From Ectocarpus siliculosus (Eukaryota > Sar > Phaeophyceae > Ectocarpales > Ectocarpaceae), in contig FN649728.1 of NCBI GenBank assembly GCA_000310025.1, positions 835,640 through 899,639 on the forward strand: a stretch of 64,000 nt of DNA. Direction: 5' to 3'. Every line of letters begins with the position of its first letter. The stretch's first letter is position 1. This document shows positions 10,065-21,831 of the stretch, in pieces. Made by a program: the position numbers and the translations under genes. A model generated the notes under the pieces. The model was not told the origin of the DNA. It was given only the letters and a program-made list of their open reading frames with translations, and did no database searches.

Positions 10065-12342
10065 AACCACACACCGCAATCATAGCAACCACGCCGAGGC
10101 AGGACGTTTTGCTTGTTCGCATCGGCCCCGGCGTGCGCCGTCTCTGCTCTCTCGCGCACGCGGGACCGGGTTGATCACATGTTGAAGGGTGCTTTTCCAC
10201 CCGCCGTGGTATTTTCCGTCTGGATACAGCGATAGGCAGTTCATTGGTTCTGGAATGAGCATCTGCCCCACACCATAGGAGTAGGTGCGGTATAAGTGCT
10301 GCTGTGTGTACCCTTGTGCACACGTGCCATTGTGCGTGCTTTTGGGATGGGCTGGCCTCTTTGTCTCGCTGCTGATTCTCTACGTCTATGTTTCCTCCAC
10401 GACGAGGCACGCCGGCGATCTTTCGAGACACAAGAGTTATCGGAACTCTAAACGGGACTAACCCGGACCTGGTAGTTACACAAGTCAACTTCTCGCCAGG
10501 GGGCGCAACTTGCACATTGGCCAACCGAAACGCATGGTACGAAACTGGTGGTGCGTATGAAACAATCGGGTTGGCGATCTTTGAGAGTGTGATGCTAGGC
10601 GAGCCATATGAACTTGAATCGAGACGAAATGGCTTGAAATCACGAAAGCTATGCACATCTAGCGGAGAGGTTGGGAGTTCGGATCCCGGCAAGAAGCACT
10701 ACTGGGAATAATTGTTCACCACATCCCTTCGAATGGGGAACTGCGTGGCGTTTTCTAGAATTGATGTTGAGGCAGAAAATCCGCGCTTGCCCCAGGATGG
10801 TCAAACTAGACGTGCGTGGTTCTGTTGCCATTGAGGATAGTTAGTGGTAGCACGAGCAACATCCGTGGAGCGGTTGACATAGGAAATCAAGACCCTCAAA
10901 CGAACAAGGCACAGAGGGAGCTGCGTCGCCTCGCTTGTACGCCGTCGCCATCGTGTCCCCCGCCGACCACGCGTGCCCCCCGCATATCAGGACGTGTTCC
11001 GGCACTTCTTGCTATGGCGGAAGCGAACCTATTCTCGCGTTTCCCTCTCAAGGGCGAGCAGGAAGGCGCACCGGTGCATTATCGCGAATGCCCGAAGCTC
11101 TACAGGCGTCCGTGGCGCGTGTGCTCGGCGCCCAAAATCCCGAAAAGTGACTCTATTTCGCGGGGACGCGTTCCGCGGCGACAACGCCTGATGAAGCGAA
11201 ACTGAAACCCATAAAAAACGACAGAATGCGCAAGCTGGCCCTCACGCTCAGTTCGAACAGATCTGCTGCTATCCACCACATCAACGAGCCAGAGGTACTC
11301 GATCACCTGACATACGCCTCCACATCGCTACTCATCTTGACTCTTCAAAGCCTTGCGAGGTCGCCTCTGCTTGTGGCATACCGGGCTCATATCATGTCCT
11401 GCTTCCCGGCGGGTTGCCGTTTCCATCCAATATGCCCTGAAAATATTTGCCGCGCACGCTCGAGGACCGCCCGGCATCTGTGGCGTGTTCAATCGACGCC
11501 TCAAGTTGCCGCGACGGCTTTTTTTTGCGGGGAGCCATCCCGAACCATGATGACCTTCGCGCAAGGAATAACAGACTTGGTTCGCATATCCAAGCAGGAA
11601 GTGTCTAAAACTGCGCAACACACGTGTACACACATCATGAGCAGTGCGGACGAAAACCTAAGAGAGAGAGACCGATCAAGAAGAGCGGGCTACGGCGGTA
11701 GGATCTGTCGCAATGAAGCGGCTATCCCAAAAAGCACACACTCATGAACACGCGAAAGGTCACATGGAAAACAACCAAATTTCCTGCACATGGCGTGAGT
11801 TCTGCAGTTTGTAAGGAAACCACGGCACTACCGAACGTTGAGATGCAACGATATAACCGTGAAAATATGGGCCATGCCCTATTGCGTCGCCCCCAGGGGG
11901 CAAGTCGCGAAACTCCCGAAGCGGAGTCTTGCACTAGAATATGGAATTAGTATCACGATACGCTGCACTTCGTTGTTTGTTTTTGCCCCGTTTCGACTTA
12001 TCCCTACCCCCCGCCTTACATTTAGCCCCCATTTGCTCCAACCAGCAGCCCGAGAATCCTTCCCCCCGAAATTGCTCGGTTTGTCCTAAGGTAGGTTTGT
12101 GTTGAATTGGTGAACAATGCAACGCCCACCCCCCACTTTTTCCAATCCCGGTAGGACACCTCGATCGTTGTCCTCAGCAGCAGGATATTGCCGTGCGTGC
12201 ATTGAGGGTGGACACCCACGATCGCCAATGGCATCGGTTTAATCGGCACGACGCTTGCGGCAACAAAATCATCTATTTGTTTTTCGTGTATGGCGACCAC
12301 CATTTATCTTTCCCCCCCGGAAAACTACAGCCGACGCCAGAA
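10065..12342. other. Intergenic stretch between LTR element and ankyrin gene
   Basis: Several medium ORFs on both strands (e.g. 10388-10711 + and 10816-11205 +) have no recognisable domain and overlap each other in different frames. I do not call them. A short 'gagttcggatccc' near 10675 resembles a pol III B box, but no tRNA fold could be built. The segment 12000-12342 is C-rich and may be the 5' leader of the ankyrin gene. Confidence 0.45.
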
Positions 12343-14016
12343 ATGGTGGTCCGAAAGGGGCAGCCGCGGGGCCTGTGGAAGGAGCTCGCGCGCATTGACG
12401 GCGACAATCGTGGGCGTGATTTCTGGGACAGCAGGGAAGCTGGGTTAGGGATGCTTTTGAGGTTCATTGAGCCGCTCATAATGGAAACTGGTGGTGAACT
12501 GAACGCTGTTCTCGAACCTTACGACGACGCCACTCTGCTCGAGCAACACGGAGCGGACGTTTTTGATCTCTTCGTTCGGCTGGCGTCGGAGGAATTATGG
12601 GGACAATGGATTTTTTTGTTGTTGGAGGTTTCCGCGTCCGGCCGCAGCGCGATCGCGTTCCAGAGGCTGTTTCCTCTCTGCCCGGAAGAGATCTGGAGTG
12701 ATCAGCACAACATAATCAATCTCTTGCGTCGCGTCGTGATAGTGGGACACAACACGGAGGTGCTGTCAACGCTCCTGGAGATTGATGGAGCCCTCCCGCT
12801 CCCGTCGGGGTTTGTCCGTGACCTCGTGGAGGGTGCCGTGAGAGGAGGGAGCGTTGAGGTCATGTCTACTCTCCTTGCGGTTGACAGCGTTCTCTCGCAG
12901 GTGCAGGAAGTGGACGATGCAGGATACTCTAGTCTCCCCATTCTTTCTATTGCCGCATTTTTAGGTGGCCGGAGCATGGTGGCGGCCCTGATCAAAGCGG
13001 GCGCTCCCCTGGAGTTCCAATCTAGACGCGGCAGACCCCCTTTGGCCACGGCGGTTGCAAGCGACCGTGACGAGGCCCTGGGGATCGTCCGCGACCTACT
13101 GGCTGTCGGGGCCGACGTGAACAACGTCGGCCACAATGATCAAACGAAAGGACCCTTTGGGAATTCTCCGCTGTGCTTGGCCGCTGCCAAGAACAAGGAA
13201 GGAATGATGGACCTTCTTCTGGCTGCCGGAGCCGATCTTGGAAACGAGCGGGTGGACATCCTCCCGCTCCACGCTGCGGCCCACCACCACTCGTGTGGAG
13301 CACTGCAGCGCCTAATTTCAGCTGGCGCGAGCGTGCACCAGTTGGATTCGAGAGGTCGCTCTGCGTTGCACGTGGCGTGTCTGCACAACTGTGAGGGTGC
13401 CGTCAAGCTACTGCTGCAGTACAACGCCCGCGTGACGTTGCTTTGCGATGGCGGTCTTTCGCCGTTCGACGTGGTCGCCATGGCAGTTCTCAACAGGCGA
13501 CAGTTAAATAGGTGCTGGGGATTGAGGCGACGGCCGTCTACTTTAAACTCCAACGAGACCTCAGTTGCTGACCGTATTCTAGAGATGCTGAGGAGGGCCA
13601 GTGCGTGGGAACGCCGTGGTTGGCTCGTCCTCATGCGCCACCGAATCGCACACGATCCCCTTGCCGCGGGGTCATCCTCACGGCCGCCATCGTTCGTAGA
13701 ATCAGAATTCGGCGATCAAACCGCAACCCCGCACGACAGCGAGACGAAAGAGGACGCCAACGACGGAGGTTGCGAGCTTTCCGTACATGGAGACATCGAT
13801 TTGGCAGGTGCTTCCCCGAGGGGCACGGCGCCGTCTGAGGCGATTGAAGGCCGATCAGGCCACGCCTTCACTCTGGAAACACCAGCGGTGGACAGCAGTA
13901 GCCCCAACGGTGGAGGAAAGGTCCAGGTCTGCGAGAGCTTGCGTTGTGCTGTGGAATGGCTCGTACAGTGTCCCGACGAGGTTGGCATCTTTCGCGAAAC
14001 CTTGGCGTTTCTTTGA
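12343..14016 (+). CDS. Ankyrin-repeat protein
   Basis: An intronless 557-residue frame. I chose the ATG at 12343 (MVVRKGQPRG); the frame is open further upstream, but only with non-ATG codons. Residues 1-190 are helical with ankyrin-like spacing ('VEVMSTLLAVD', 'TEVLSTLLEID'). Clearer ankyrin repeats start at about 197 ('LPILSIAAFLGG..MVAALIKAGAPLE'), 229, 271 ('SPLCLAAAKNKEGMMDLL'), 303 ('LPLHAAAHHHSCGALQRL') and 336 ('SALHVACLHNCEGAVKLL'), with a partial repeat near 370. The C-terminal ~150 residues are low complexity and hydrophilic. No signal peptide or membrane segment is seen. Ankyrin repeats mediate protein-protein contact, so the partner and role cannot be inferred. It lies between two retroelements, and the intact frame argues for a real gene. 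Confidence 0.8.
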   Translation: MVVRKGQPRGLWKELARIDGDNRGRDFWDSREAGLGMLLRFIEPLIMETGGELNAVLEPYDDATLLEQHGADVFDLFVRLASEELWGQWIFLLLEVSASGRSAIAFQRLFPLCPEEIWSDQHNIINLLRRVVIVGHNTEVLSTLLEIDGALPLPSGFVRDLVEGAVRGGSVEVMSTLLAVDSVLSQVQEVDDAGYSSLPILSIAAFLGGRSMVAALIKAGAPLEFQSRRGRPPLATAVASDRDEALGIVRDLLAVGADVNNVGHNDQTKGPFGNSPLCLAAAKNKEGMMDLLLAAGADLGNERVDILPLHAAAHHHSCGALQRLISAGASVHQLDSRGRSALHVACLHNCEGAVKLLLQYNARVTLLCDGGLSPFDVVAMAVLNRRQLNRCWGLRRRPSTLNSNETSVADRILEMLRRASAWERRGWLVLMRHRIAHDPLAAGSSSRPPSFVESEFGDQTATPHDSETKEDANDGGCELSVHGDIDLAGASPRGTAPSEAIEGRSGHAFTLETPAVDSSSPNGGGKVQVCESLRCAVEWLVQCPDEVGIFRETLAFL

Positions 14017-14334
14017 CAACCACGCCGCGCCTGCCGTTGCCTGTTTGTTGAGGTAGGTACACTTTCGATGTGTGCAGTAAATCCCGTAGGGAAGGATGGG
14101 AAGGGGAAGAAGGACGGGATCTGGTACGATGTAGGAGACGCACACAGCAACCACCGCCGGTATGCAGCTACTGCCGTGGGCGAAGTCGGACATCTGCTGC
14201 GGTTTGTGCGACCACCGATATCCTCCACGTGGTGTGTATAATCGCCCTGGCCATCAAAATGGAGAATGGCCTTGCCCATCGGTGGAACTTCTTCGTGTTT
14301 TCGAACGACTTTTTCCAAACGCACTGTTTCGGTT

Positions 14335-15420
14335 GAAAATTTCTTTTGGCTATGTTGTCAATTATATGGTTTGATGCTCTCGGTACCATCTGTCTTGAAC
14401 ATCAAGTTCTGAACGTCGAGGGGGGTCCTGTCTTTGATTCCAGATAAACATACGTAGCAAGGAGGTTATGTCTGTGGTTTGGGGTCTTGACAATCCATTG
14501 ACAATTTGCCGTTTCGGGCGGCTTCAGTCGAGACGATCGGCTTTAGTGGCAGAGTCAGTTCTCATGAAACGCGGCCTGCAGCCTGTTTATTCAAAAATTG
14601 TTCTTGCGTGCGCTCATCGTTGTATCTCATTTCAATTTGGAATGAGTGCCGATCGTAACGTAGAGACTAACGCGCGTTTACCGTATGCATGTCGCCTACC
14701 TGGACGCTGCATCGCACCTTCCACGATCGACCTGTATGCCGGGTTGGCTGGAAATGATGATGCTTGCGACAAGGGGTGATGCCTGGTTGTTGAAATGTCA
14801 CTCTTGTACATAAAGTCCATCATTTGACGGGTGAACCCCCAGACTTCCCTGTCACAGATGTGCATGGGTGCTGTCGTGGTGGAGGTTGATGCGTGCGTGC
14901 TTGGTTCTACATACACAGGACTTGCTCTCTGCGTTTGATCGATACGTACAAGCATTTTTTCCTCATGCATGTTCGATTCGGTTGTTCGGGGCTGAAGGCT
15001 ACTTCATTTCATTTTGATCTAGTAATGAACAAATTCATTTGTGTAGCCATCGCTAGCAATCGCCTGGCTGATCGGAATTTTGTCGATTCGAACGAGAACA
15101 GGTCATGTGGAGACATGGTCATCCAACTGGGTCTGATTTTCTCGCTTGTCGTCATCTGGCATTCGATAGAGTCGCGGCTCGCTCCAATCGGGAGTGAAAC
15201 AATCAACAACGCAGCCTGACGCATGTAGAGGGATTGCCACGCGCTGTGCAATCTGGAAGATCCGTGATGAATGAACGCACTTGGTACCACCTCTTGTGGA
15301 ACAGAAGTACTTGCTGCGCCTTGCTTTGGGGTAAACTGAGACAACGGGGTGGGGTCCAGGCACTTGAAACGGGTTACAATTTCGTGTCTCCTTCGTCCTT
15401 CAATCGGGAGTTCTCCCGCA
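14335..15420 (+). repeat. Diverged dispersed repeat, copy 2 (direct)
   Basis: Same family and orientation as 1-1540, lacking that copy's ~430-bp internal extra segment. Conserved blocks include 'gctctcggtaccatctgtc', 'gggattgcc.cgc' and 'ttgtggaaca.aagtactt'. No conserved protein is visible. The 14017-14334 stretch before it is the ankyrin gene's 3' flank, with nothing else recognisable. Confidence 0.7.
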
Positions 15421-15488
15421 CTTATCTATCGGTATTAACCCATTGTGCCGTTGATACTTCTTAGATTCAAACCCATCAAACAAACCCT

Positions 15489-15959
15489 TGTAGAAATGTG
15501 TAGTGTCGAGGTGCCGTTTACCCAAGGGACCGTCTGCAGGCGGTTGAACCGTTGTACAGTTCCAGACAGAAGTCTGTGTGATGTTCAGACCGTATTCTGT
15601 GCAGACTAAAGTCTGTTGAGGCAGTGACCGAAGTCGAGGTTGTTGCGAAAAGCCGTTTGTGGGACTTGCGCTTCTTGTCAGTCGTGTTCACTTCACAGCT
15701 TACTTGCAGAGATGAGATGTTGAGGGATAGTTGGGGAGTGAGCCTGGTGGGGCTCGCAACACCTCGTGACCTCGCTACAACTACAATCCTCTGATCAACA
15801 GTCAATTCATTCACGAACTCCTCACGCTACTTTCGTCGCTACATGTCACATTCTTCCCAACGTCACTTATTATACCGCGTCTACGTTTCATTGCAAGCAA
15901 AGTCATACAGCTGCATCTATTCTAACACACATCCTACAGAAGTATTCCAACAAATAACA
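15489..15959 (-). repeat. Candidate 3' LTR of the gypsy element
   Basis: This ~470-bp non-coding stretch follows the pol stop codon. Read on the minus strand it would start TGTTATTTGTTGG and could end ...CTACA (TG...CA). No second copy exists in the window because the 5' half of the element is missing, so the boundaries are a guess. It contains short inverted 'cagacagaagtctg' type repeats. Confidence 0.35.
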
Positions 15960-15991
15960 CTTTATATGGCCCCGTCCAGCAATGAGCCAGT

Positions 15992-17674
15992 TTATTTAGC
16001 CAACAAAGCAAAGGACTTTCGGTCTCCCGATTTAAGATCTTGGGGCTTTAGAACATGTTTTCCTCCTCCAGTAACCACACTTTGTTCATTGTACAGCCAC
16101 ACCCAATCTCTTTTCTCAATTTTTGGTCTTCGATTCCCTATTTTCTCTTTTAGGGCTTCGTTTTTCTTTTCATGTTTTGCCTTTATCCACCTGTCCTCCT
16201 CTTTAACCAATTGGTACGCCTTGATTTGTCTCTCTCGCGTCATCTTCAGGTAATCCAATTGATCCTGCCTCAGGCTTTGGTGACCTTTCACGCCACGACC
16301 TTCCGAAATTGTCATGGGTAATCTGGTATATCGGCCTATATGCACTTCGTTGGGGGACAAACCCGTTCCTCTGCTGACATTGTTGTTATGGGCTGCAATA
16401 GCAATTCCCAAAAACTCGTCCCAATTTTTCTGATCATCTGAAATCAAGTGAGACAACATCTGACAAAGGGTATGGTTCAGCCTCTCCACCATGCCATTTG
16501 ATTGCGGATGATAACCGCTAGTGAAAATCTTTTCAGTTCCCTGCATACGGTAAACCGCTCTGCTAACAGGGGCAGTAAATTCTGTACCTCTGTCAGATAA
16601 AAACGTATGAGGACATTCCCACCTAGGAATGTACTGATTCACCAACACAGAAGAACATCCTTGACCTGTCTTCTCTTCGGCGGTCAAAGCATATGCTTCA
16701 GCGTATCTGCTGAATAAGTCCACCACCAGGAATACATACTGCTTTCCATTTTGAGTTTTAGGTAAAGGGCCTAAAAAATCAAAGGCCACCATCTCACCAG
16801 GTCTACTCGGTAAGGGTAATGATACCAATGGCCACCTTTTTGTGTGCCTAGGTGTCTTCCTAGCCTGGCATGCATAGCAAGCACGGCACCACCACTTGAC
16901 ACTTTGGCTTTGACCAACCCACCAATAAAACCTTTTCAGGATTGCAAGGGTAACTTTCTCACCGAGATGAATAGCTTCCCGATGCGCACAGTCCATCACC
17001 CAAGGTCTCAGAAGTATCGGCACGTAAGTTCGTACAAGCTCTTCTCCAAGTAACCTCTCGTACTCTCCAGGATTCCTGTTAGGTCGATCAACAGGCATTG
17101 TGGTTAAACTTTTTACCAACAATTTCTGTCCATCTGCTAACTCCAAGAGTTCACCTTGTGCCAATAGTGTTTTAACTTCCTCAATGTCCACACCTTTTAG
17201 TAAGTCACCCTCAGTAACTTCAGACATTTTGGTCCCTTTCTGTAATAACAGGATTGCCGTTCTGGAAGTTGCATCTTTTTTCTGAGATTGTGCCCAATCA
17301 ATAGCCTTTTTCCTGCAGAGATTCTTCCCAAAATCCCTCGCTTCTTGGCTATCCCATTCTTCAAATGGCATCATGTCTTCCGTAGGCTCAGGTATATTAT
17401 TGTCTTCCCTATTCTCTCCGTCCGAAAACAATACTTGGGGTCCATCCCCCGCGAGCCCACCCAAGCTTGACACTACGGTCGAACAAGTTTGCTCCGACTC
17501 AGGAAACTCACCACGTGAACTCAAGAAATACACATCGACGTCCTCAGGATCACTGAGTCGAAGTGCAGGACTGGAGTCTTCTGGTGTCGCTGGCAACGGA
17601 AGTCGTGACATCATATCAGCGTTCCCGTTTTTCTTCCCTGGTCGGTAGTGCAACGTATAGGTATACGCGGACAA
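15992..17674 (-). pseudogene. Gypsy pol, RNase H end and integrase
   Basis: Integrase inserts the cDNA into the host genome. The frame starts with the RNase H end ('LHYRPGKKNGNADMMSRLP'). It then has an HHCC zinc domain (HREAIH ... CRACYAC) and a catalytic core with Asp in 'VAFDFLGPLP', Asp in 'FLSDRGTEF' and Glu in 'GMVERLNHTL'. The last two are separated by 35 residues, the canonical D-35-E. After the core comes a basic helical region and 'RDWVWLYNEQSVVTGGGKHV', resembling the start of the GPY/F module, truncated by the stop at 15992. All three catalytic residues are intact, but the frame is disconnected from RT by lesions at 17675-17845. Confidence 0.88.
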
Positions 17675-18811
17675 GAATCAAACCATCGTTGAACACGGTT
17701 AACCTTGGAGGAAAGACTCTCGAGATTTAACAATGGTTGATGATCTGTGACCACTTCGAAAGGAATACCGCAGAAAAATTGTCATTTTTTCTTTATGGCC
17801 CAGACTAAAGCACCACACTCAAGTTCCGTTGGCGTCCATTGCTTTTCATTGGGAAGCAAGCGTAGAACGGCTCAAGAAACATAGAGGTCGAGTAGAACCA
17901 TCCGGTTGATCCTGTTCGATCACTGCACCCAAACCATCCTGGGACGCATCTGTGATAACCCGAAATTTCCGAGCTCCCGATATCGCATCACGATAATTCG
18001 GAAAGGCTAAAACATCTGGACTAGACAATTTTACCATCAAACGTTGCACTATTTCAACATGTTCAGGGTTGAAAGCAAATTTGACACCCTTCTTCAAAAG
18101 GTTGTTTAGTGGACGAGTGTGAACGGCCATGTTTGGAAGGAAGCTTCTGTAATAGCTCAGCCCACCCAAGAGTGACCGTAGCTGGCTAACAGTAGTTGGC
18201 ATTGGAATTTTGTGCAGACTAGCCACCCTCGCGGGATCTGGCTTAAGACCCTGTGCTGTAACTTCATGTCCAAGAAACTTCACCACTTTAACTCCCAGGC
18301 AAGTTTTCTTCGGTGCCAGCTTAAGGTTAAACCTGGTCAACCTCTCAAAGAAGTGTCTCATATCAACCACATGTTCTTTTCCGCTTTTGGAGAAAATCAC
18401 AATGTCGTCAATGAACAACTTGCACCTCTCAAGACCTTCACACACGCGCAACATTATACTTTGAAACCAACCAGGAGAACTGGCTAATCCCATTGGGCAT
18501 CGAGTCCATTCATAATTCCCGAATGTCGTACATACCGCAGTGATAGGTATACTATCAGGGTGAATCGCGCACTGGAAAAATCCAGAGATCAGGTCCATCG
18601 TACCGAAAACCTTAGCTCCCTCCAAGCCTGACAACAAATCTGCAACCGTAGGCAAGGGCAGCACCGGGATAATAGACTGCTGATTGACCTTTTTGTAATT
18701 GCAAGTCAAACGAATTTTTCCGTTCGCTTTAGCCACCACAACTAACGGAGAAGACCAATCGGAATACGACCTTCGCAATATTCCGCAAGCAACAGACGAT
18801 CGATCTCGCAC
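17675..18811 (-). pseudogene. Gypsy reverse transcriptase and RNase H, interrupted
   Basis: RT palm with 'LTCNYKKVNQQSI', 'FGTMDLISGFFQCAIH', 'CPMGLASSPGWFQ' and the catalytic 'LFIDDIVIFSK' (YxDD family with Phe-Ile-Asp-Asp), then 'FLGHEVTAQGLKPDPARV' and the RNase H start 'FRVITDASQDGLGAV'. The open frame ends at 17846 just after 'PLCFLSRSTLASQ'. RNase H resumes in another frame ('NEKQWTPTELECGALVWA') and meets a TGA before 'FEVVTDHQPLLNLES'. So there is one frameshift and one in-frame stop in RNase H. Confidence 0.87.
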
Positions 18812-19413
18812 TGCACTTTGGCTGCGATTACAGGCGAATGACGATATGGTCTTTGCTTGACAGGTTGTGCATCCTTCTTCAATATAATTCGGAAGGGATC
18901 CACCGTAACGTAAGCCATGTCTGTAGGGTGTTTGGAAAATCTATCTTCCACGTTACACAGTAAATCAGCAAGATCGTCTATATCCGAAGAGGTCCACAAT
19001 TTCGCCTCGAAATCAAATTTTATTGATTGCATATGCACCGGAATTTTATCCCATAAATTCCTAAATGCTTGCTGTTGGTCACCATCCAACCCACGCAACA
19101 CATCTTCAGGCGGATCTTTAACTCGCTCACTTTCTTTGACTTGTCCGTCAGGAACATCTTCCTCGACTGCCCCGACGTGTACGTCTGGCTCAGAACTCGG
19201 TAGTTCCTCCAAGACCCCCAGCTCTAATTTGGCACCCCCTGATCCCAATCGCATTCCCTTCCGGACCAGGAAATATTCTTCACCCGTCCTGTGGAAAGGG
19301 ATCTCCGTTGTTCCAGCATCGACGATAGCCTCCTGAGGGGACCATCCACTTGCAAAACGGACATAATAGGAGCCTTGATCAGCATCGGTGCCATCTGAGT
19401 TTTTCAGTTCCAC
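18742..19413 (-). pseudogene. Gypsy pol, protease-RT connection and RT N-terminus
   Basis: An acidic spacer is followed by 'DPFRIILKKDAQPVKQRPYR', the typical entry to gypsy RT, and 'VQCEIDRLLLAE'. The frame then shifts near 18760-18780; RT continues in the overlapping frame ('GILRRSYSDWSSPLVVVAK'). The first codons overlap the end of the protease frame, with another shift at about 19404-19413. Confidence 0.75.
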
Positions 19414-20042
19414 CTTAACCAGGATAGAGCATCAGGCCATCTCATGGGACTACCCGCATATCGCACAATGACTTTCTTATCAGATTTTGGTTCCACCCAG
19501 CTAACCGCATCATTTACCCACGCGGCGAACTCCGGATCCGTCGCTGGCGAATCCTTAATGGACCCCATGAAAGTCACTATGGTTTCGTCGTCACTGACGT
19601 CCACGTATTTTCTTTGGGGAAAATCTTCCCAACTGTCTCGACCAAATAAAACAGCATGCGTCATAGCGTTATCCGGAACAATATTAGCGAACACTGCCAA
19701 GCATGCAGTACTAGCGCCAATATTGCGTGGTGCGTATCGGCCACCCCGCCACATATGCACATTTATCCTAACGGGCTTTGACGTTTTTAGCGGAACACCA
19801 TTGAAACCACCCCATTGCAATGTGTTTCCTTTTAGGATTCCATCATCAGATGTTGCCCCACACGCTAGCATTTGGGTCACAGTGGTTTCTTTTATGAAAG
19901 AAGCAGGGCTTCCAGTATCTAACAATGCCTCACATCCAAATGTTTGGGTCGCTTTAGATCCTGCAAACAAGGACACTGCAGCGGTGTGATTGCTTCTGTT
20001 CAAAGTCACATCACCACCTACCACGAGCGAAAATTCTTTCAA
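19404..20042 (-). pseudogene. Gypsy aspartic protease region
   Basis: Contains 'ALLDTGSPASFI', the retroviral aspartic-protease active site (D-T-G-S), and a downstream 'LFGRDSWEDFPQRKY' flap/second-strand region. The 200 residues are otherwise poorly conserved. The C-terminus runs out of frame into the next pol segment: the frame reads LRWN-stop where the adjacent frame reads LVKVELKNSDG. Confidence 0.75.
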
Positions 20043-20284
20043 ATAATCCGCTCGTTTACCCGGTTTAAGAGAGGGTCGTGGAGGAGGAAAAACCTTCCCA
20101 TAATGTGGGCTTTTGGCAAGTCGTTCCTTTTTGTTATTTTAATGCGAAAATGTTATCTTCATATTTCGCAGTGGAATCAACACCACCACTCTCTGCAGCA
20201 TCATCACCGATATCAGGTTCAATTATCGGCGAAAGGGTTCCTGCTGAGCAAGCAGCATTTTTGCCAATCTGCATTGCTCTCCCT

Positions 20285-21013
20285 TCAGTCTTCGCATTTA
20301 TCTACCTCACGATGAACACTTGTTTGTGCAGAATCAACGTCATCACTTGCCTTCAGTATTGACGTGCGGGAACCTGCTGAGCCGGCAGTTCTCGGAGTTC
20401 CTCGACCTAGGAATCCGGTCACCTTGGACAACTGCCGTGCTCGCCCTTTCGCAAAACCACCCCGAGTGACCTGACCTATGGGGGGTACAGACTTTGCCCG
20501 GCCGGACGAAGGGGGTCCACTCATAACCCCTGCAGCTACGGACATTGACGACTTGAGCGTTGTATCTTTGACTGCTACACTCGAAAAATCAGAACCTCGC
20601 GTTCCTTGCGACTTTCCGCTTCGAATGTCAACCTTCATCGGGGGCCTATTCCGACCTTGGTCACCATTCGGACGGCCAACTTCCAGCACAGAACGTGGAA
20701 CTTCAACAGTAGTCACATCAGAACTAGGAGTTGTGCACTTCGGCGCGTTTGTGGGTCCTCCGGGCATTGGAAAGGGGTAATTACTTCCGTTCGCGTGGTG
20801 CTCGGGGTTCGCGACATCAACACCGTTGCTACCGCTTGTCTCAAGATTCGTGGCGTGCAACACGGATCTCTCATTTTCTATCTTTGGGTTCACTGGAGGT
20901 TCCTTGTTTACTCCAAACTTTCTGTTTCCCAAAGCAACACGCACGTCTTGGGACATAATGTGCGTTTTCGGCCGCTCTGCTACAAGTGGGCCGGGTCGTT
21001 GTTGACATGTCAT
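20285..21013 (-). CDS. Unassigned hydrophilic ORF downstream of gypsy gag
   Basis: This 242-residue frame is rich in Ser, Gly, Pro and Arg, with no recognisable domain. It starts with an ATG overlapping the gag stop as ATGA at 21010-21013, suggesting translation coupled to gag by reinitiation. It ends 243 bp before the protease frame. It could be a Gag C-terminal extension separated by a mutation, or a genuine extra ORF between gag and pol. Confidence 0.5.
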   Translation of the reverse strand: MTCQQRPGPLVAERPKTHIMSQDVRVALGNRKFGVNKEPPVNPKIENERSVLHATNLETSGSNGVDVANPEHHANGSNYPFPMPGGPTNAPKCTTPSSDVTTVEVPRSVLEVGRPNGDQGRNRPPMKVDIRSGKSQGTRGSDFSSVAVKDTTLKSSMSVAAGVMSGPPSSGRAKSVPPIGQVTRGGFAKGRARQLSKVTGFLGRGTPRTAGSAGSRTSILKASDDVDSAQTSVHREVDKCED

Positions 21014-21831
21014 CCGCTACTACGATTCCCATGGTTAAATCGTTTCTTCCGTTGGGTGTCCGACCATGAACACAACCTCTGTTGCCAACGGCGCCAATTT
21101 TTTTCCACCGTCGCAGGGTCACCCACGGCGATGTCGGGGTGTATCAAGCCCGACACATTCATGAGTTTTTCGGGGCATTCTCGTGCCAAGTGGAAAGGTT
21201 CTTCCACACCACAATTGAGACACTTTCGGCCGAACTCCCGTCGAGCTCGGTCACGCGCTTGATTGTTTTCGAACTGCACGTAAAAGGGCGGGTCATCATG
21301 GTTTTGTCCTAATCCTTTGGTCCCGCGCATCACTTGGCTCACTTGCCAGAATTCTCTTGACTCATCGTCAAACTGGGACACCGTCATGACCGCACGCGCA
21401 CCCGCACTACCTTGCGGGGTCAGGGAACCACTTTTGGCCCCAGAAAACGAACTACCACCGCCGTATCGACCTCGGGATCCAACCGTCATGCCCGCTTGCC
21501 CTCGTGGCCCAACAGACCCCACTCCCCGCACGCGCACAGAAGCTGTTGCAGTCGTAGTATTATTAGTCATGTCGTCTAGAGCTTCCATGAGACTCGATAG
21601 CGAGTCATAGGGCAAAGCCTGCGTGTTCCTGCCATGCACCGGAGCGGTCAACGTGGCAAACTGATCGGTGACACCTGCCTTCACCGCTACCTGCAGCGTA
21701 CCGTCCTCCGCAAAACCAACCATCTGAACACTTTCGACTAACACCTTCAGGTCTTCCAGGTAAGCTTTGAAGGTCGTGCCAGCCGGAACCGCAAAGTTCT
21801 GTAGCTGTTGTAGTACTAGGGCCGGTGTCAC
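21010..21831 (-). pseudogene. Gypsy gag, C-terminal part with zinc knuckle
   Basis: The frame covers the end of a Gag core ('VLQQLQNFAVPAGTTFKAYL', 'QALPYDSLSSLMEALDD'), a Gly/Arg-rich linker, 'VSQFDDESREFWQVSQVM', and a zinc knuckle 'CLNCGVEEPFHLAREC' (C-x2-C-x6-H-x4-C, two residues longer than the usual x4). It has no ATG and runs to the junction with the GC-rich inverted repeat near 21853, so the N-terminus is lost. Confidence 0.7.

Noticed and set aside
10630-10700. tRNA or SINE signal (B-box-like gagttcggatccc)
   Set aside because: A cloverleaf could not be built and no clear A box lies at the right distance.
10388-11205. ORFs of 107 and 129 residues between the LTR element and the ankyrin gene
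   Set aside because: No recognisable domain, no splice context, and competing ORFs in other frames.
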